A stretch of 44,350 nucleotides of DNA from Paracoccus chinensis (GTDB lineage Bacteria; Pseudomonadota; Alphaproteobacteria; Rhodobacterales; Rhodobacteraceae): the NCBI RefSeq assembly GCF_900102885.1, contig NZ_FNGE01000017.1:1-44350 (forward strand), written 5' to 3'. Made by a program: the position numbers and the translations under genes. Positions 16,163-25,325 of this stretch are shown piece after piece; position 1 is the stretch's first letter, and every line of letters starts with the position of its first letter. Below the pieces are notes generated by a model, which worked only from the letters and a program-made list of their open reading frames with translations, did not search any database and had not been told where the DNA came from.

Positions 16163-17338
16163 ATGACCTTCTGCTCCTGCCCCGAGCCGGGCGGCTGTGA
16201 CACGACGTTCAAGGCCATCTACCTTGGTGACGTTCATAGCGATCAGTATATTGACCGTTATGAAATCCTGCCCGGTTCGGAAACGGCTCATTGCCTGTCC
16301 GGTACCACCTTCGGTTCGCACGATAATCCCTTGGCCGACAACATCGTCGACATCACGGTCACCAGCGACCTGAACCGGGACGGCAAGCTCGAAGGCAACA
16401 ATCTTTTCGGTTGCTACGACACGTTCAAGACCTCGCCTGCCGTCGAGGTGCCCGATCGCAAATCGGGAGAGGTCAAGCAGGTCAGCCATTTCAGGTATGA
16501 TGGCGTTTCGCAATTCACCGCCCAGATCACTTATGCGGACGGCACCTGCGCCAATACGGTGCTGACCGTTATTCAGGATGATTTGGGGCGCACTTTCGTG
16601 GTTCCTCCGGAAAACGGCAAAGGCGGCGACGTGATCGGCGCCAAGCCGATCTCCTCGATCGAACTGATCTGCCCCATTCCGGATAAGGACAACGACTACA
16701 ACTATTGCCCGCCTGACGACTGGACGCCCATCCCCTGCTTCACCGCCGGGGTGCGCCTGGCGACCGCCAAGGGCCAGCGTCCGGTCGAGAAGCTGGCCAT
16801 CGGCGATCTGGTGCAGACGGCCGACAACGGTCTGCAGCCCGTCCGCTGGATCGGCATGCGGACGCTGGATGCCGTGGATCTTGCCGCGAACCCGAACCTG
16901 CGCCCCATCCGCATCCGCAAGGGCGCGCTGGGCGACCGGCTGCCCAAGCGCGACCTGCTGGTCTCGCCGCAGCACCGGATGATGGTGCGCTCGGACGTGG
17001 CACAGGCGCTGTTCGGCACCGACGAGGTACTGGTGGCGGCCAAGCACCTGCTGGCGCTGGACGGCGTCGAGGTGGCCGAGGACCTGACCGAGATCACCTA
17101 TGTCCACCTGCTCTTCGACCGCCACGAGGTCGTCTATGCCGAGGGCGCGCAGTCCGAATCGCTTTATACCGGCGAGCAGGCCCTGCGCGCGGTGGGCGAG
17201 CCCGCCCGGGCCGAGATCTTCGCGCTGTTCCCGGAACTGGCGACAGGGGCGGAGCCCGTGCCGGGCGCGCGGCTGTTCCTCAGCGGCCGGCAGGGCCGCG
17301 ACCTCGCGGCGCGTCACGCGGGTATCCCGCTGCAGTAA
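16163..17338 (+). CDS. Hint-domain (Hint_2) protein with unrelated-looking N-terminal half
   Basis: A 391-residue protein. The C-terminal half is a Hint domain of the Hint_2 type common in Rhodobacteraceae: C192-F-T-A-G-V-R-L-A-T opens it, then VQTADNGLQPVRWIG, VSPQHRMMVRSDVA (H271) and LLFDRHEVVYAEGAQSESLY. Hint domains can cut the chain before the first Cys (here P191/C192). The N-terminal 190 residues have several cysteines (MTFCSCPEPGGC) and acidic, D-N-rich segments, and I do not recognise them. The coding DNA is AT-richer in this half than in the Hint half, so the gene looks mosaic. ATG 16163 follows GGAG; an upstream ATG at 16025 would add a hydrophobic helix that could act as a signal or anchor. 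A terminator follows at 17362. Function of this family is not established. Confidence 0.8.
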   Translation: MTFCSCPEPGGCDTTFKAIYLGDVHSDQYIDRYEILPGSETAHCLSGTTFGSHDNPLADNIVDITVTSDLNRDGKLEGNNLFGCYDTFKTSPAVEVPDRKSGEVKQVSHFRYDGVSQFTAQITYADGTCANTVLTVIQDDLGRTFVVPPENGKGGDVIGAKPISSIELICPIPDKDNDYNYCPPDDWTPIPCFTAGVRLATAKGQRPVEKLAIGDLVQTADNGLQPVRWIGMRTLDAVDLAANPNLRPIRIRKGALGDRLPKRDLLVSPQHRMMVRSDVAQALFGTDEVLVAAKHLLALDGVEVAEDLTEITYVHLLFDRHEVVYAEGAQSESLYTGEQALRAVGEPARAEIFALFPELATGAEPVPGARLFLSGRQGRDLAARHAGIPLQ

Positions 17339-17361
17339 GCGGCACATCCTCGGATCATCGG

Positions 17362-17386
17362 AAAGGGGCCTTTCGGGCCCCTTTTT
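17362..17386 (+). terminator. Intrinsic terminator after the Hint gene
   Basis: A 9-bp stem AAAGGGGCC / GGCCCCTTT (17362-17370 and 17376-17384) with a 5-base loop runs into a T-run. It lies 24 bases after the Hint stop and separates that gene from ppx/gppA. Confidence 0.9.
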
Positions 17387-17416
17387 CGTTCCCGCGAATC
17401 CCTGACGGGATCGGCG

Positions 17417-17445
17417 GGGTTGAACAGAATCCGGGAGACGCTTAG
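17417..17445 (+). promoter_or_regulatory. Candidate promoter for ppx/gppA
   Basis: TTGAAC (17417-17422) and TAGTTT (17440-17445) lie 17 bases apart, just after the terminator and 34 bases before the chosen start. Match to consensus is only moderate. Confidence 0.3.
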
Positions 17446-17479
17446 TTTCAACTCAACACGATTTCGGAGGGCGTTGCAG

Positions 17480-18610
17480 ATGGCGCCCAGGCGTCCCGCG
17501 GGTGCGGACGCGTCCTCGGCCCCGGTTCCGGTGGCCTCGCCTGCCGTCACCCGCCAGCCCGACGACGGGTCGCTTTATGCGGCCCTCGATCTGGGCACCA
17601 ACAGTTGCCGGATGCTGATTGCCCGCCCCATGGGCAGTCAGTTCCAGGTGATCGACAGCTTCTCGAAGCCGGTCCAGCTGGGGCACGGCCTTGAAGCCTC
17701 AGGCCGTCTTTCGGGTCAGTCGATGATCCGGACGGTTCATGCGCTGCAGGTGTGCCGGCGCAAGATCGAGCAGCATGGCGTGCGTCGCATGCGGCTGGTC
17801 GCGACCGAGGCTTGCCGCAGGGCAAGGAACAGCCGCGACTTCCTGCGGATGATCAAGCACGAGACCGGCCTGCCGCTCGAGATCATCCCGGCCGAGGAAG
17901 AGGCGCGGCTGGCCGTGATCTCCTGCGCGCCGCTGGTCAGCCTGCGGACCGAGCAACTGCTGGTGGTGGACATCGGCGGCGGCTCGACGGAACTGGTCTG
18001 GATCGACCTCGGCGATGTCGAGCCGGTGGAACGTCCGCGCGCGATCATGCGTCTGGCGGACGGCTTCCACGACTGCTCGCCGGGCGCGGCGCGGGTTGTG
18101 GACTGGATCAGCGTGCCCTTGGGCGTGGCCACGCTGCGCGACCAGTTTGATGACGTGACCGACGATCCCGCGCGCTTTGCCCTGATGAGCTGGCAGTTCG
18201 AGCAGATGCTGGAGGGCTTCAAGCCCTACACGACCGGGATCAAGGCCGACGACAAGTTCCAGATCATCGGCACTTCCGGCACGGTCACGACGGTCGCGGC
18301 CAGCCACCTCGGGCTCAAGCGCTATGACCGGACTAAGGTGGACGGGCTGACGATGACCACGGCCCAGATCGACCGGGTGATCCAGAATTACCTCGCCCTG
18401 GGTCCCGACGGGCGGCGCGCCGATCCCCGCATTGGCCGGGAACGGCACGCGCTGATCATGTCGGGCGCGGCGATCCTGCAGACGCTGATGCGGGTCTGGC
18501 CCACCAGTCGGCTGTCGGTCGCGGACCGCGGACTGCGCGAGGGGTTGCTTTATGCGCAGATGGTGCGCGACGGGGTGCTGACCTCGGATGGATTGATGGG
18601 AGTGGCATGA
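17480..18610 (+). CDS. Ppx/GppA-family exopolyphosphatase / pppGpp phosphatase
   Basis: A 376-residue member of the ASKHA phosphatase family that hydrolyses polyphosphate ends or pppGpp. Phosphate-binding blocks are [29 protein letters not shown] and [14 protein letters not shown]; the region [13 protein letters not shown] is also typical. The protein is the short form without the C-terminal HD-type domain of E. coli Ppx, and residues 1-30 form a proline and alanine rich leader. GGAGG lies 8 bases before ATG 17480, favouring it over ATG 17420. The stop overlaps the rlmE start (ATGATGA), so the two are coupled. Which substrate it prefers cannot be told by eye. Confidence 0.9.
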   Translation: MAPRRPAGADASSAPVPVASPAVTRQPDDGSLYAALDLGTNSCRMLIARPMGSQFQVIDSFSKPVQLGHGLEASGRLSGQSMIRTVHALQVCRRKIEQHGVRRMRLVATEACRRARNSRDFLRMIKHETGLPLEIIPAEEEARLAVISCAPLVSLRTEQLLVVDIGGGSTELVWIDLGDVEPVERPRAIMRLADGFHDCSPGAARVVDWISVPLGVATLRDQFDDVTDDPARFALMSWQFEQMLEGFKPYTTGIKADDKFQIIGTSGTVTTVAASHLGLKRYDRTKVDGLTMTTAQIDRVIQNYLALGPDGRRADPRIGRERHALIMSGAAILQTLMRVWPTSRLSVADRGLREGLLYAQMVRDGVLTSDGLMGVA

Positions 18611-19419
18611 TGACGGCTGGTTCGGGCAACTCGGGCGGCGGAACCAAGCCGGGCAGCCGGGCAGGGAAGGGCAGTTCCGGGCGCGGCCAGCGCGACCTGC
18701 GGGTGCGGGTCAAGACCGCCAAGGGGCGCAAGCTGTCCTCGACCCTCTGGCTCGAACGCCAGCTGAACGACCCTTATGTCGCTCGGGCCAAGCGCGAAGG
18801 CTATCGCGGCCGTGCGGCCTACAAGATCATCGAGCTTGACGACAAGTACGGCTTCCTGAAGCCGGGCGCGCGGGTGGTCGACCTCGGCTGCGCGCCGGGC
18901 GGCTGGTGCCAGGTCGCTGTCGGCCGCGTGAATGCGCTGGGCGAGCGGAAGGGCAAGCCCCAGGGTCGCGTGCTGGGCGTGGACCTGCAGGAGGTCGATC
19001 CGATCGCGGGGGCCGAGATCCACCAGCTCGACTTCCTGGCCGAGGAAGCGGACGAGAAGGTCAAGGCCTGGCTGGGCGGTACGGCCGACGTGGTGATGTC
19101 GGACATGGCCGCGTCGTCCTCGGGGCACAAGGGGACCGACCATCTGCGGATCGTGGCGCTGGTCGAGGCGGCGGCCCAGTTCGCCTTCGACGTGCTGGAA
19201 CCGGGCGGCACCTTCGTCGCCAAGGTGCTGGCAGGCGGGGCCGAGCAGGGGCTGCAGGCGATCCTCAAGCAGAACTTCACCTCGGTGGCGAATGTGAAGC
19301 CCCCGGCAAGCCGCTCGGACTCCTCCGAGAAGTTCGTCGTGGCCATGGGCTTCCGGGGACGGCGGGACCGTGCCGAGGATACGGCCGGAGACGCGGATGG
19401 CAAGGGCGGGGAGGTCTGA
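18607..19419 (+). CDS. rlmE: 23S rRNA 2'-O-ribose U2552 methyltransferase
   Basis: Methylates the ribose of U2552 in the A-loop of 23S rRNA using SAM, late in 50S assembly. The 270-residue product has the FtsJ fold. [21 protein letters not shown] carries the first catalytic lysine, [15 protein letters not shown] is the SAM motif, [10 protein letters not shown] the catalytic aspartate, FVAKVLAGG the second lysine, and [12 protein letters not shown] the glutamate. The N-terminal 40 residues are rich in G, S and R and are longer than in E. coli, probably aiding RNA binding. It overlaps the ppx/gppA stop. The start could be 18607 or 18610. Confidence 0.95.
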   Translation: MMTAGSGNSGGGTKPGSRAGKGSSGRGQRDLRVRVKTAKGRKLSSTLWLERQLNDPYVARAKREGYRGRAAYKIIELDDKYGFLKPGARVVDLGCAPGGWCQVAVGRVNALGERKGKPQGRVLGVDLQEVDPIAGAEIHQLDFLAEEADEKVKAWLGGTADVVMSDMAASSSGHKGTDHLRIVALVEAAAQFAFDVLEPGGTFVAKVLAGGAEQGLQAILKQNFTSVANVKPPASRSDSSEKFVVAMGFRGRRDRAEDTAGDADGKGGEV

Positions 19420-19441
19420 AGCTTCTTCTGCAGCTATCCTC

Positions 19442-20368
19442 TCAGTTCAGCCGCCGGAAGGCCTCGGCGGGCCTTCCGGTCGCGGCCATGAACACCCGGT
19501 TCATGTGGGCGACCCCGGTGAAGCCCAGTTCCTCGGCGATCTGGGACAGGCTGTGGCGCGGATCGGCCAGCATGGCCCGCGCGCGGTCCAGCCGCAGTTC
19601 GTACAGCAGGTCCAGCGCCGAACAGCCCCGGTGCTTGCGGCAGGCGGCGTCCAGACCCGCCGCGGTCGCGCCCAGCGCATCGGCCAGGTCGGCGATGGTG
19701 CGGCCGCGCCCCATTTCCCGGCCTGCGAAATCCAGGTAGGCCTGAACCAGGGCGTGGCTGTCGCGCCCCGGCAGTTCGGGCCGGCTGGCTTGGGGACGGG
19801 CGGCGAGCCGTTCCAGCGAGGTCGCGATCAGCTCGACCCGGCAGGCGGCGGTCGCGGCAGCGATCGGGTCATGCGCGCGGGCGGCAAGCGCCGCGAGATC
19901 GGCCGAAAAGGCGTCGCTGACGCCTGCACCCACGACAATGCGGCTGGGCAAGGACAGCCGCTCGGCCATCTGGCGCGCCATCAGCAGGACCTGCCCGCGG
20001 ACGCCCGGCTGCGGTTCCGCGGCGAAGGCAATGCCGGCGGGGATGAAGACCACGCTGCCCGCCCCGTGATCGACGGCGCCGCTGGGCAGGATGATCCGCA
20101 TGGTACCCGCTGTCACCCGGATCAGGCAGTGGTCGCCCCGCGTCCGTCCCCGGCGCAGTCCGCCCGCCCACGTCGCGCCGCCCCAGACGAAGCTGTCCAG
20201 CGGCAGCACCCGCAGCCCACTTTCCGGCAGGCGCGGCCGCCCGGCAAAGGGCGTGACCGGCACGGTCGGCTGGGGCGAGTTCGCAGGCTCGGTCCGCAGG
20301 GTCAAAGGCGCCTCGGCGGGACGCGGCATCAGGGGGATCTCGTCTGGGCGGCTCGGCTCGGCGGACAT
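19442..20368 (-). CDS. AraC-family transcriptional regulator
   Basis: A 308-residue protein with a C-terminal AraC/XylS helix-turn-helix domain. First helix-turn-helix: GRTIADLADALGATAAGLDA; second: LSQIAEELGFTGVAHMNRVF, then FMAATGRPAEAFRR. The N-terminal 200 residues are a cupin-like effector or dimer domain that I cannot assign to a ligand; the first 35 residues are proline-rich and probably unfolded. It is convergent with rlmE and lies 80 bases after miaA on the same strand, likely with its own promoter. Target genes are unknown. Confidence 0.88.
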   Translation of the reverse strand: MSAEPSRPDEIPLMPRPAEAPLTLRTEPANSPQPTVPVTPFAGRPRLPESGLRVLPLDSFVWGGATWAGGLRRGRTRGDHCLIRVTAGTMRIILPSGAVDHGAGSVVFIPAGIAFAAEPQPGVRGQVLLMARQMAERLSLPSRIVVGAGVSDAFSADLAALAARAHDPIAAATAACRVELIATSLERLAARPQASRPELPGRDSHALVQAYLDFAGREMGRGRTIADLADALGATAAGLDAACRKHRGCSALDLLYELRLDRARAMLADPRHSLSQIAEELGFTGVAHMNRVFMAATGRPAEAFRRLN

Positions 20369-20448
20369 GGTGGACCCCCTGCGGTTTCTGAGGACGGATC
20401 AGTAAAGATCAAACACCAAGAAACCCTTAAGCGTTCCGCCGGCGCCTT

Positions 20449-21351
20449 TCAGACCTCCAGAATCGTCCAGTTCCGCATGCGGTTGCGGAACCAGATGCGC
20501 TGGCTTTTCGCATATTGCCGCGTGGCGATGACCGCGCGCTCGCGCGCCTCGTCCATGGTCACGCGGCCTTCCAGGTAGTCCTTCAGCTCGGTCGCGCCGA
20601 TCGCACGCGTCCACTGTGCGCCGGGCTGCCAAAAGGGCAGGGCCTGCCGCACTTCCTCCAGCGCACCCGCGTCCAGCATCGCGTCGAAGCGGCGGGCGAT
20701 CCGCTCTGCCAGACGGTCGCGGTCCATCTGCAGGACGATGCGCTGCGCGGCTTCGGGCGCGATCAGCGGGGGCGGTGTCTCGGCCTGCCAGTCGGCCAGG
20801 CCCCGGCCCGTGGCGCGCAGCACCTCCCAGGCGCGCTGGACGCGGGCGGGGTTCTTCAGGTCGAGGCCCGTGCGTGTGCGGGCGTCCAGCGCCGCGACCA
20901 TGCCGGCCAGGTCCCCGCGCGCCAGCCAGGCGTCGCCCTCGGCCCGGATCTCGGGCGGCACGGGCGGGATCACGGCCAGCCCCGAGGTCAGTGCGGTGAG
21001 ATAAAGCCCGGTCCCCCCGGCGATCACCAGCGGGCAGCCCTGTTGAAGCAGCGCCGCCACCTCGGCCAGCCAGTCGCCGACCGAATAGGCACGGCCCGGC
21101 GCGACATGGCCATAAAGCCGATGCGGCGCGGCGGCCTCGTCCCCAGGCGAAGGTCGCGCGGTCAGTACCCGCCAGCAGGACCAGACCTGCAGCGCGTCTG
21201 CATTGACCACCGCGCCCCCCATGGCCTGCGCGATCCGCAGCGCCAGCGCCGATTTCCCCGAGGCGGTGGGTCCTGCGATCAGCACGGGGCGGGCCGGATC
21301 GAGCCCTTCGATCAGGCGATCGGAAGATGTGGCGGTGGACGTGTTGATCAT
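20449..21351 (-). CDS. miaA: tRNA dimethylallyltransferase
   Basis: Adds the dimethylallyl group to N6 of A37 in tRNAs that read U-starting codons. The 300-residue product has the P-loop LIAGPTASGKSALALR, the NADALQVWS block (NADSMQVY in relatives), LVIAGGTGLYL, RVQRAWEVLRATGR and the closing RQYAKSQRIWFRNR. Two differences from the usual enzyme are visible: the block after NAD reads ALQVWSCW rather than SMQVYRGL. ATG 21351 gives the family start. It is divergent from pyrH with 50 bases between the starts, so promoters overlap. Confidence 0.93.
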   Translation of the reverse strand: MINTSTATSSDRLIEGLDPARPVLIAGPTASGKSALALRIAQAMGGAVVNADALQVWSCWRVLTARPSPGDEAAAPHRLYGHVAPGRAYSVGDWLAEVAALLQQGCPLVIAGGTGLYLTALTSGLAVIPPVPPEIRAEGDAWLARGDLAGMVAALDARTRTGLDLKNPARVQRAWEVLRATGRGLADWQAETPPPLIAPEAAQRIVLQMDRDRLAERIARRFDAMLDAGALEEVRQALPFWQPGAQWTRAIGATELKDYLEGRVTMDEARERAVIATRQYAKSQRIWFRNRMRNWTILEV

Positions 21352-21401
21352 GCGCCCTATCTGCGGCATTTTGCGCGCCGATGTAATCCGGGGGCTTGAG
21401 C

Positions 21402-22166
21402 ATGACCGACACCGACCTGACAACCCCCGCGATTGCGTCCTCCCTGATCCATCCGCCCGCGGGCTATGACCGCGTGATGCTGAAGATCTCGGGCGAGGCG
21501 CTTATGGGCGACCAGGGCTACGGCCTGCATCCGCCGACAGTCGCGCGCATCGCCAATGAGGTGAAGTCGGTCCACGACATGGGCACCGAGATCTGCATGG
21601 TGATCGGCGGCGGCAACATCTTCCGCGGCCTTCAGGGCAGCGCCCAGGGGATGGAGCGTGCGACCGCCGACTACATGGGGATGCTGGCCACGGTGATGAA
21701 CGCCCTGGCCATGCAGGCCGCGCTCGAGGCCCTGAAGATCCACACCCGCGTCATCAGCGCCATCCGCATGGACGAGGTGGCCGAGCCCTATATCCGCCGC
21801 CGCGCCATCCGCCACCTGGAAAAGAAGCGCGTCATCATCTTCGCCGCCGGCACCGGGAACCCATATTTCACCACGGACACCGCCGCCACGCTGCGCGCCA
21901 ACGAGATGAACTGCCAAGCGATCTTCAAGGGCACCAAGGTGGACGGGGTCTATGACAAGGACCCCAAGAAGCACGCCGACGCGGTGCGCTATGACAACGT
22001 CACCTATGACGAGGTGCTGCAGAAGCACCTGAACGTCATGGACGCCTCGGCCATCGCGCTGGCGCGGGACAACAACCTGCCGATCATCGTCTTCTCGCTG
22101 GACGAGCCCGGCGGATTCCGCGGCATCCTGGCCGGCGACGGCACCTATACCCGCGTTCACGGCTGA
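21402..22166 (+). CDS. pyrH: UMP kinase
   Basis: Phosphorylates UMP to UDP in pyrimidine nucleotide synthesis; a hexameric enzyme of the amino-acid-kinase fold. The 254-residue product has [49 protein letters not shown], and [20 protein letters not shown], all diagnostic. ATG 21402 after a G-rich site is chosen over TTG 21396. The N-terminal 20 residues extend beyond the usual start. In most bacteria frr follows directly; here an MBL-fold gene intervenes. Confidence 0.96.
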   Translation: MTDTDLTTPAIASSLIHPPAGYDRVMLKISGEALMGDQGYGLHPPTVARIANEVKSVHDMGTEICMVIGGGNIFRGLQGSAQGMERATADYMGMLATVMNALAMQAALEALKIHTRVISAIRMDEVAEPYIRRRAIRHLEKKRVIIFAAGTGNPYFTTDTAATLRANEMNCQAIFKGTKVDGVYDKDPKKHADAVRYDNVTYDEVLQKHLNVMDASAIALARDNNLPIIVFSLDEPGGFRGILAGDGTYTRVHG

Positions 22167-22219
22167 GGAACCCGGACCCCTCGCGTTCGTTCTGCCCCAA
22201 AGGCAAGCGCGAGGCGTCC

Positions 22220-23119
22220 ATGTCCGACCAGATCCCCCTGTCCGACGAGGCAAGCGCCCTCGAACCGGAACTCGACGCCGCGCGGCGCGACAAGACGAAT
22301 GAGGTTGCGCCCGACATCGCCTATCGCCGGCTCGGCATCGTCAACGTGATCTTTCATGGCCCGTCAGGGGCCGGCGACCGCCAGTGGGTCCTGATCGACG
22401 CGGGGCTGATGGGCACCGCCGCCCTGATCCGCAGCGCGGCCCAGGCGCGGTTCGGAGAAGGGTCGCGCCCCGCCGCCATCATCATGACGCATGGTCATTT
22501 CGATCACGTGGGCGCCCTGGAACAGCTTTCCGAGGAATGGGACGTCCCTGTCTACGCCCATCCTCTGGAACACCCCTACCTGAACGGATCGGCCGCCTAT
22601 CCGCTCGCCGACCCGAGTGTCGGTGGCGGGCTGATGGCGCGGCTGTCGCGGCTTTATCCCACCAGGCCCGTCGATGTGGGCGCGCGGCTTCGTGCCTTGC
22701 CCGAGGACGGCAGCGTGCCCCATATGCCCGGCTGGCGCTGGATCCACACGCCCGGCCATTCGGTCGGCCATGTCTCGTTGTGGCGCGAAACGGATCGCGC
22801 CCTGATCGTGGGTGACGCCTTCTGCACCACGGGGCAGGAATCGGCCTATGACGTGGCCACGCAGGACCCAGAGATGCACGGCCCGCCCATGTATTTCACC
22901 ATCGACTGGGAGGCGGCCGGGGAGTCGGTGCGCAGGCTTGCCAAGCTGGACCCCGACCTTGCGGTGACCTTCCACGGCCAGCCCATGCGCGGCCCCGAAA
23001 TGCGCGGGGCCCTGCACCGGCTGGCGCAGCACTTCCGCGAGGTGGCGGTACCCGCGCAAGGAGAGTATGTGGCCCGCCCGCGCCGGGCCGAGGACGGCAG
23101 CGCCTACGAGAAACCGTAA
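22220..23119 (+). CDS. MBL-fold metallo-hydrolase between pyrH and frr
   Basis: A 299-residue metallo-beta-lactamase-fold protein. The metal motif is T-H91-G-H93-F-D95-H96; later ligands are probably H in HTPGHSVGHVSLW and D in IVGDAF. The layout resembles glyoxalase II-like or quorum-lactonase-like hydrolases, but the substrate is not clear. No signal peptide is visible. A start at 22220 follows GAGG at good spacing. The gene lies between pyrH and frr with short gaps, 53 and 87 bases. Membership in a pyrH-frr transcript is inferred. Confidence 0.85.
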   Translation: MSDQIPLSDEASALEPELDAARRDKTNEVAPDIAYRRLGIVNVIFHGPSGAGDRQWVLIDAGLMGTAALIRSAAQARFGEGSRPAAIIMTHGHFDHVGALEQLSEEWDVPVYAHPLEHPYLNGSAAYPLADPSVGGGLMARLSRLYPTRPVDVGARLRALPEDGSVPHMPGWRWIHTPGHSVGHVSLWRETDRALIVGDAFCTTGQESAYDVATQDPEMHGPPMYFTIDWEAAGESVRRLAKLDPDLAVTFHGQPMRGPEMRGALHRLAQHFREVAVPAQGEYVARPRRAEDGSAYEKP

Positions 23120-23206
23120 AGCTGTCGGCAACTGCGGCAGTCGCGCACCTATACAAACCCGGCCGCAAGCGGCTATAGAGCGAAAAAACCATCTGCGAGC
23201 AGACCT

Positions 23207-23770
23207 ATGGCCGACGAGATCGAGATCGATACGGATGACCTTGAGCGCCGGATGAAAGGCGCGATGGACAGCCTGCGGCACGAGTTTTCCTCGCTGCGGA
23301 CGGGCCGCGCCTCGGCCAGCATGATCGATCCGATCACCGTGGACGCCTATGGCTCGCCCACGCCGATCAACCAGCTGGGGACCGTGAACGTGCCGGAACC
23401 GCGCATGGTCACGATCAACATCTGGGACAAGGGCATGGTCGGGAAGGTGGAAAAGGCGATCCGCGAAAGCGGGCTCGGCATCAACCCGCAGTTGAACGGC
23501 ACCATCATCATGCTGCCGATCCCCGAACTGAACGAAGAGCGCCGGCGCGAGCTGACCAAGGTCGCCGCCCAATATGCCGAAAGTGCCCGCGTCGCGATCC
23601 GCAACGTGCGCCGCGATGGCATGGACCAGATCAAGAAGGCCAAGACCAAGGGCATGGCCGAGGACGACCAGAAGTTCTGGGAATCCTCGGTGCAGGAGCT
23701 GACCGACAAGATGATCGCCGAGGTGGACAAGGCGCTCGAGGCGAAACAAGCCGAAATCATGCAGGTCTGA
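23207..23770 (+). CDS. frr: Ribosome recycling factor
   Basis: Splits the post-termination 70S ribosome with EF-G and releases mRNA and tRNA. The 187-residue product is the standard length, with the helical stalk and the hinge: [20 protein letters not shown], then [38 protein letters not shown] and [20 protein letters not shown], all family marks. It lies 4 bases before uppS, so a frr-uppS-cdsA-dxr-rseP transcript is likely. A weak -10-like TATACA or TATAGA lies upstream but is not a clear promoter. Confidence 0.97.
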   Translation: MADEIEIDTDDLERRMKGAMDSLRHEFSSLRTGRASASMIDPITVDAYGSPTPINQLGTVNVPEPRMVTINIWDKGMVGKVEKAIRESGLGINPQLNGTIIMLPIPELNEERRRELTKVAAQYAESARVAIRNVRRDGMDQIKKAKTKGMAEDDQKFWESSVQELTDKMIAEVDKALEAKQAEIMQV

Positions 23771-23774
23771 CATC

Positions 23775-24512
23775 ATGGCCGACGCAGCGCCTGTCGTCGC
23801 GCCCGCCTTCGCCCCCGGCGCGTCCCGCGCCCGGCACGTGGCGATCATCATGGACGGCAACGGGCGCTGGGCGACCGAGCGGGGCTGGCCCCGTCTCGTC
23901 GGCCACCGGCGCGGGGCCGAGCGGGTCAAGCAGATCGTCCGCGCCGCGCCCGACCTGGGCGTGAACTGGCTGACGCTTTATGCCTTTTCGACCGAGAACT
24001 GGAAGCGCACGACCGAGGAAGTGCTGGGCCTCATGGGCATCTTCGCCCGCTACATCCGGCGCGAGGCCGACGCCATGTCGGCCGAGGGCGTGCGGATGCG
24101 CTTCATCGGCGGGCGCGAGCGGCTGGACCCCAAGCTGCAGACCCTGATGTCGGGGATCGAGGCGCGCACCGCCGGCAACTGCCGCCTGAACCTGACGGTC
24201 GCCATCAACTACGGCGGCCGGGATGAACTTGCGCGCGCCGCAGCGCGTCTGGCGGCCCGCATCGAGGCCGGAGAGATCGGAAAACCCACCGAGGCGGATT
24301 TCGCAGCATGCCTCGACACGGCAGGCCACCCCGACCCGGACCTCGTGATCCGCACCTCGGGCGAGACGCGGACCTCGAACTTCCTGCCCTGGCAGGCCGC
24401 CTATGCGGAATATGAATTCACGCCCGTGCTGTGGCCTGACTTCACCCCGGCGCATCTGGCCGAGATCCTGGACCGGACGAGCCTGCGCCAGCGTCGTTTC
24501 GGCGCCGCATGA
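23775..24512 (+). CDS. uppS: Undecaprenyl diphosphate synthase
   Basis: Extends farnesyl diphosphate with isopentenyl units in cis form to give undecaprenyl diphosphate, the carrier for peptidoglycan and O-antigen. The 245-residue protein has catalytic D27 in VAIIMDGNGRWA, then HRRGAERVKQIV, YAFSTENWKR, NYGGRDEL and the closing IRTSGETRTSNFLPWQAAYAE. The commoner form of the last motif is RTSGEQRLSNFLLWQ. The stop overlaps cdsA by 4 bases (ATGA). Confidence 0.95.
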   Translation: MADAAPVVAPAFAPGASRARHVAIIMDGNGRWATERGWPRLVGHRRGAERVKQIVRAAPDLGVNWLTLYAFSTENWKRTTEEVLGLMGIFARYIRREADAMSAEGVRMRFIGGRERLDPKLQTLMSGIEARTAGNCRLNLTVAINYGGRDELARAAARLAARIEAGEIGKPTEADFAACLDTAGHPDPDLVIRTSGETRTSNFLPWQAAYAEYEFTPVLWPDFTPAHLAEILDRTSLRQRRFGAA

Positions 24513-25324
24513 CGCCCCCGCGTCTGCCGCGCGTGACAAGCCCGGGCCGCTGGGGCGACCTGGCCGAGCGCGTCGGCTCGGCGCTGATCATCCTCGTTGC
24601 CGGGGCAGGCCTGCTGGTGCTGCCGGTCGTGGCGACAAGCGTCGGGCTGTCCGTGCTGGTCGCCATGCTGATGTGGGAACTGACGCGCCTTGTCGTTCCT
24701 GCGCCCCGGATGCGCCAGGTGGTCGGCGTCGGCCTGGTCTCGGGCTTGGCAATGGCGGCCACGCTGTTTGCAGGAAGCTGGGGCACGCTGGCCTTCATCC
24801 TGCCGCTCGCCTGGGGCACCCGCGCCTCGCGGCGCGAGTTGCGCCCGGCCTACGTCGGCTTCGCGTTGCTGATGGTGCTGGCAGCTTGGGGCCTGCTGTG
24901 GATCCGTCTGACCTTCGGCTTGGGCGAGGCGCTGTGGATCGTGGCGCTTGTCGTGCTTTCGGACGTTCTGGGGTATTTCGTCGGCCGCAGCGTCGGCGGG
25001 CCCAAGTTCTGGCCCGCCATCAGCCCCAAGAAGACCTGGAGCGGGACGGCCGGCGGCTGGATCGGCGCCGCGTTGCTGGGCATCATCCTCGTGATCTTCG
25101 GCCGAGCAGGACCCGGCGTGATCGTGATCGGCCCCATTCTGGCATTTGCGGGGCAGATGGGCGACATTGCCGAAAGCTGGATCAAGCGCCGTGTGGGCGT
25201 CAAGGACAGCTCGCGCCTGATCCCGGGGCACGGAGGGCTGATGGACCGTTTCGACGCCATGTCCGCATCGCTGGCCGCGGCGACGCTGCTGGGGCTTGCC
25301 GGCTGGCTGCCGGTCGTCGGCTGA
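24509..25324 (+). CDS. cdsA: Phosphatidate cytidylyltransferase
   Basis: Makes CDP-diacylglycerol from phosphatidate and CTP, the branch point of phospholipid synthesis, in the inner membrane. The 271-residue protein has several hydrophobic helices from residue 25 onward. The C-terminal signature is present: IAESWIKRRVGVKDSSRLIP, then GHGGLMDRFDA. An earlier conserved block is GRSVGGPKFWPAISPKKTWS. The start overlaps the uppS stop by 4 bases and the dxr start follows its stop by 1 base, so these three are coupled. Confidence 0.95.
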   Translation: MTPPRLPRVTSPGRWGDLAERVGSALIILVAGAGLLVLPVVATSVGLSVLVAMLMWELTRLVVPAPRMRQVVGVGLVSGLAMAATLFAGSWGTLAFILPLAWGTRASRRELRPAYVGFALLMVLAAWGLLWIRLTFGLGEALWIVALVVLSDVLGYFVGRSVGGPKFWPAISPKKTWSGTAGGWIGAALLGIILVIFGRAGPGVIVIGPILAFAGQMGDIAESWIKRRVGVKDSSRLIPGHGGLMDRFDAMSASLAAATLLGLAGWLPVVG

Positions 25325-25325
25325 C

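Noticed and set aside
23120..23206. Promoter for frr (TATACA or TATAGA hexamers)
   Set aside because: No acceptable -35 at proper distance, so not annotated.
22364..23929. 521-codon minus-strand frame opposite the MBL gene and frr
   Set aside because: Shadow frame with no domain pattern.
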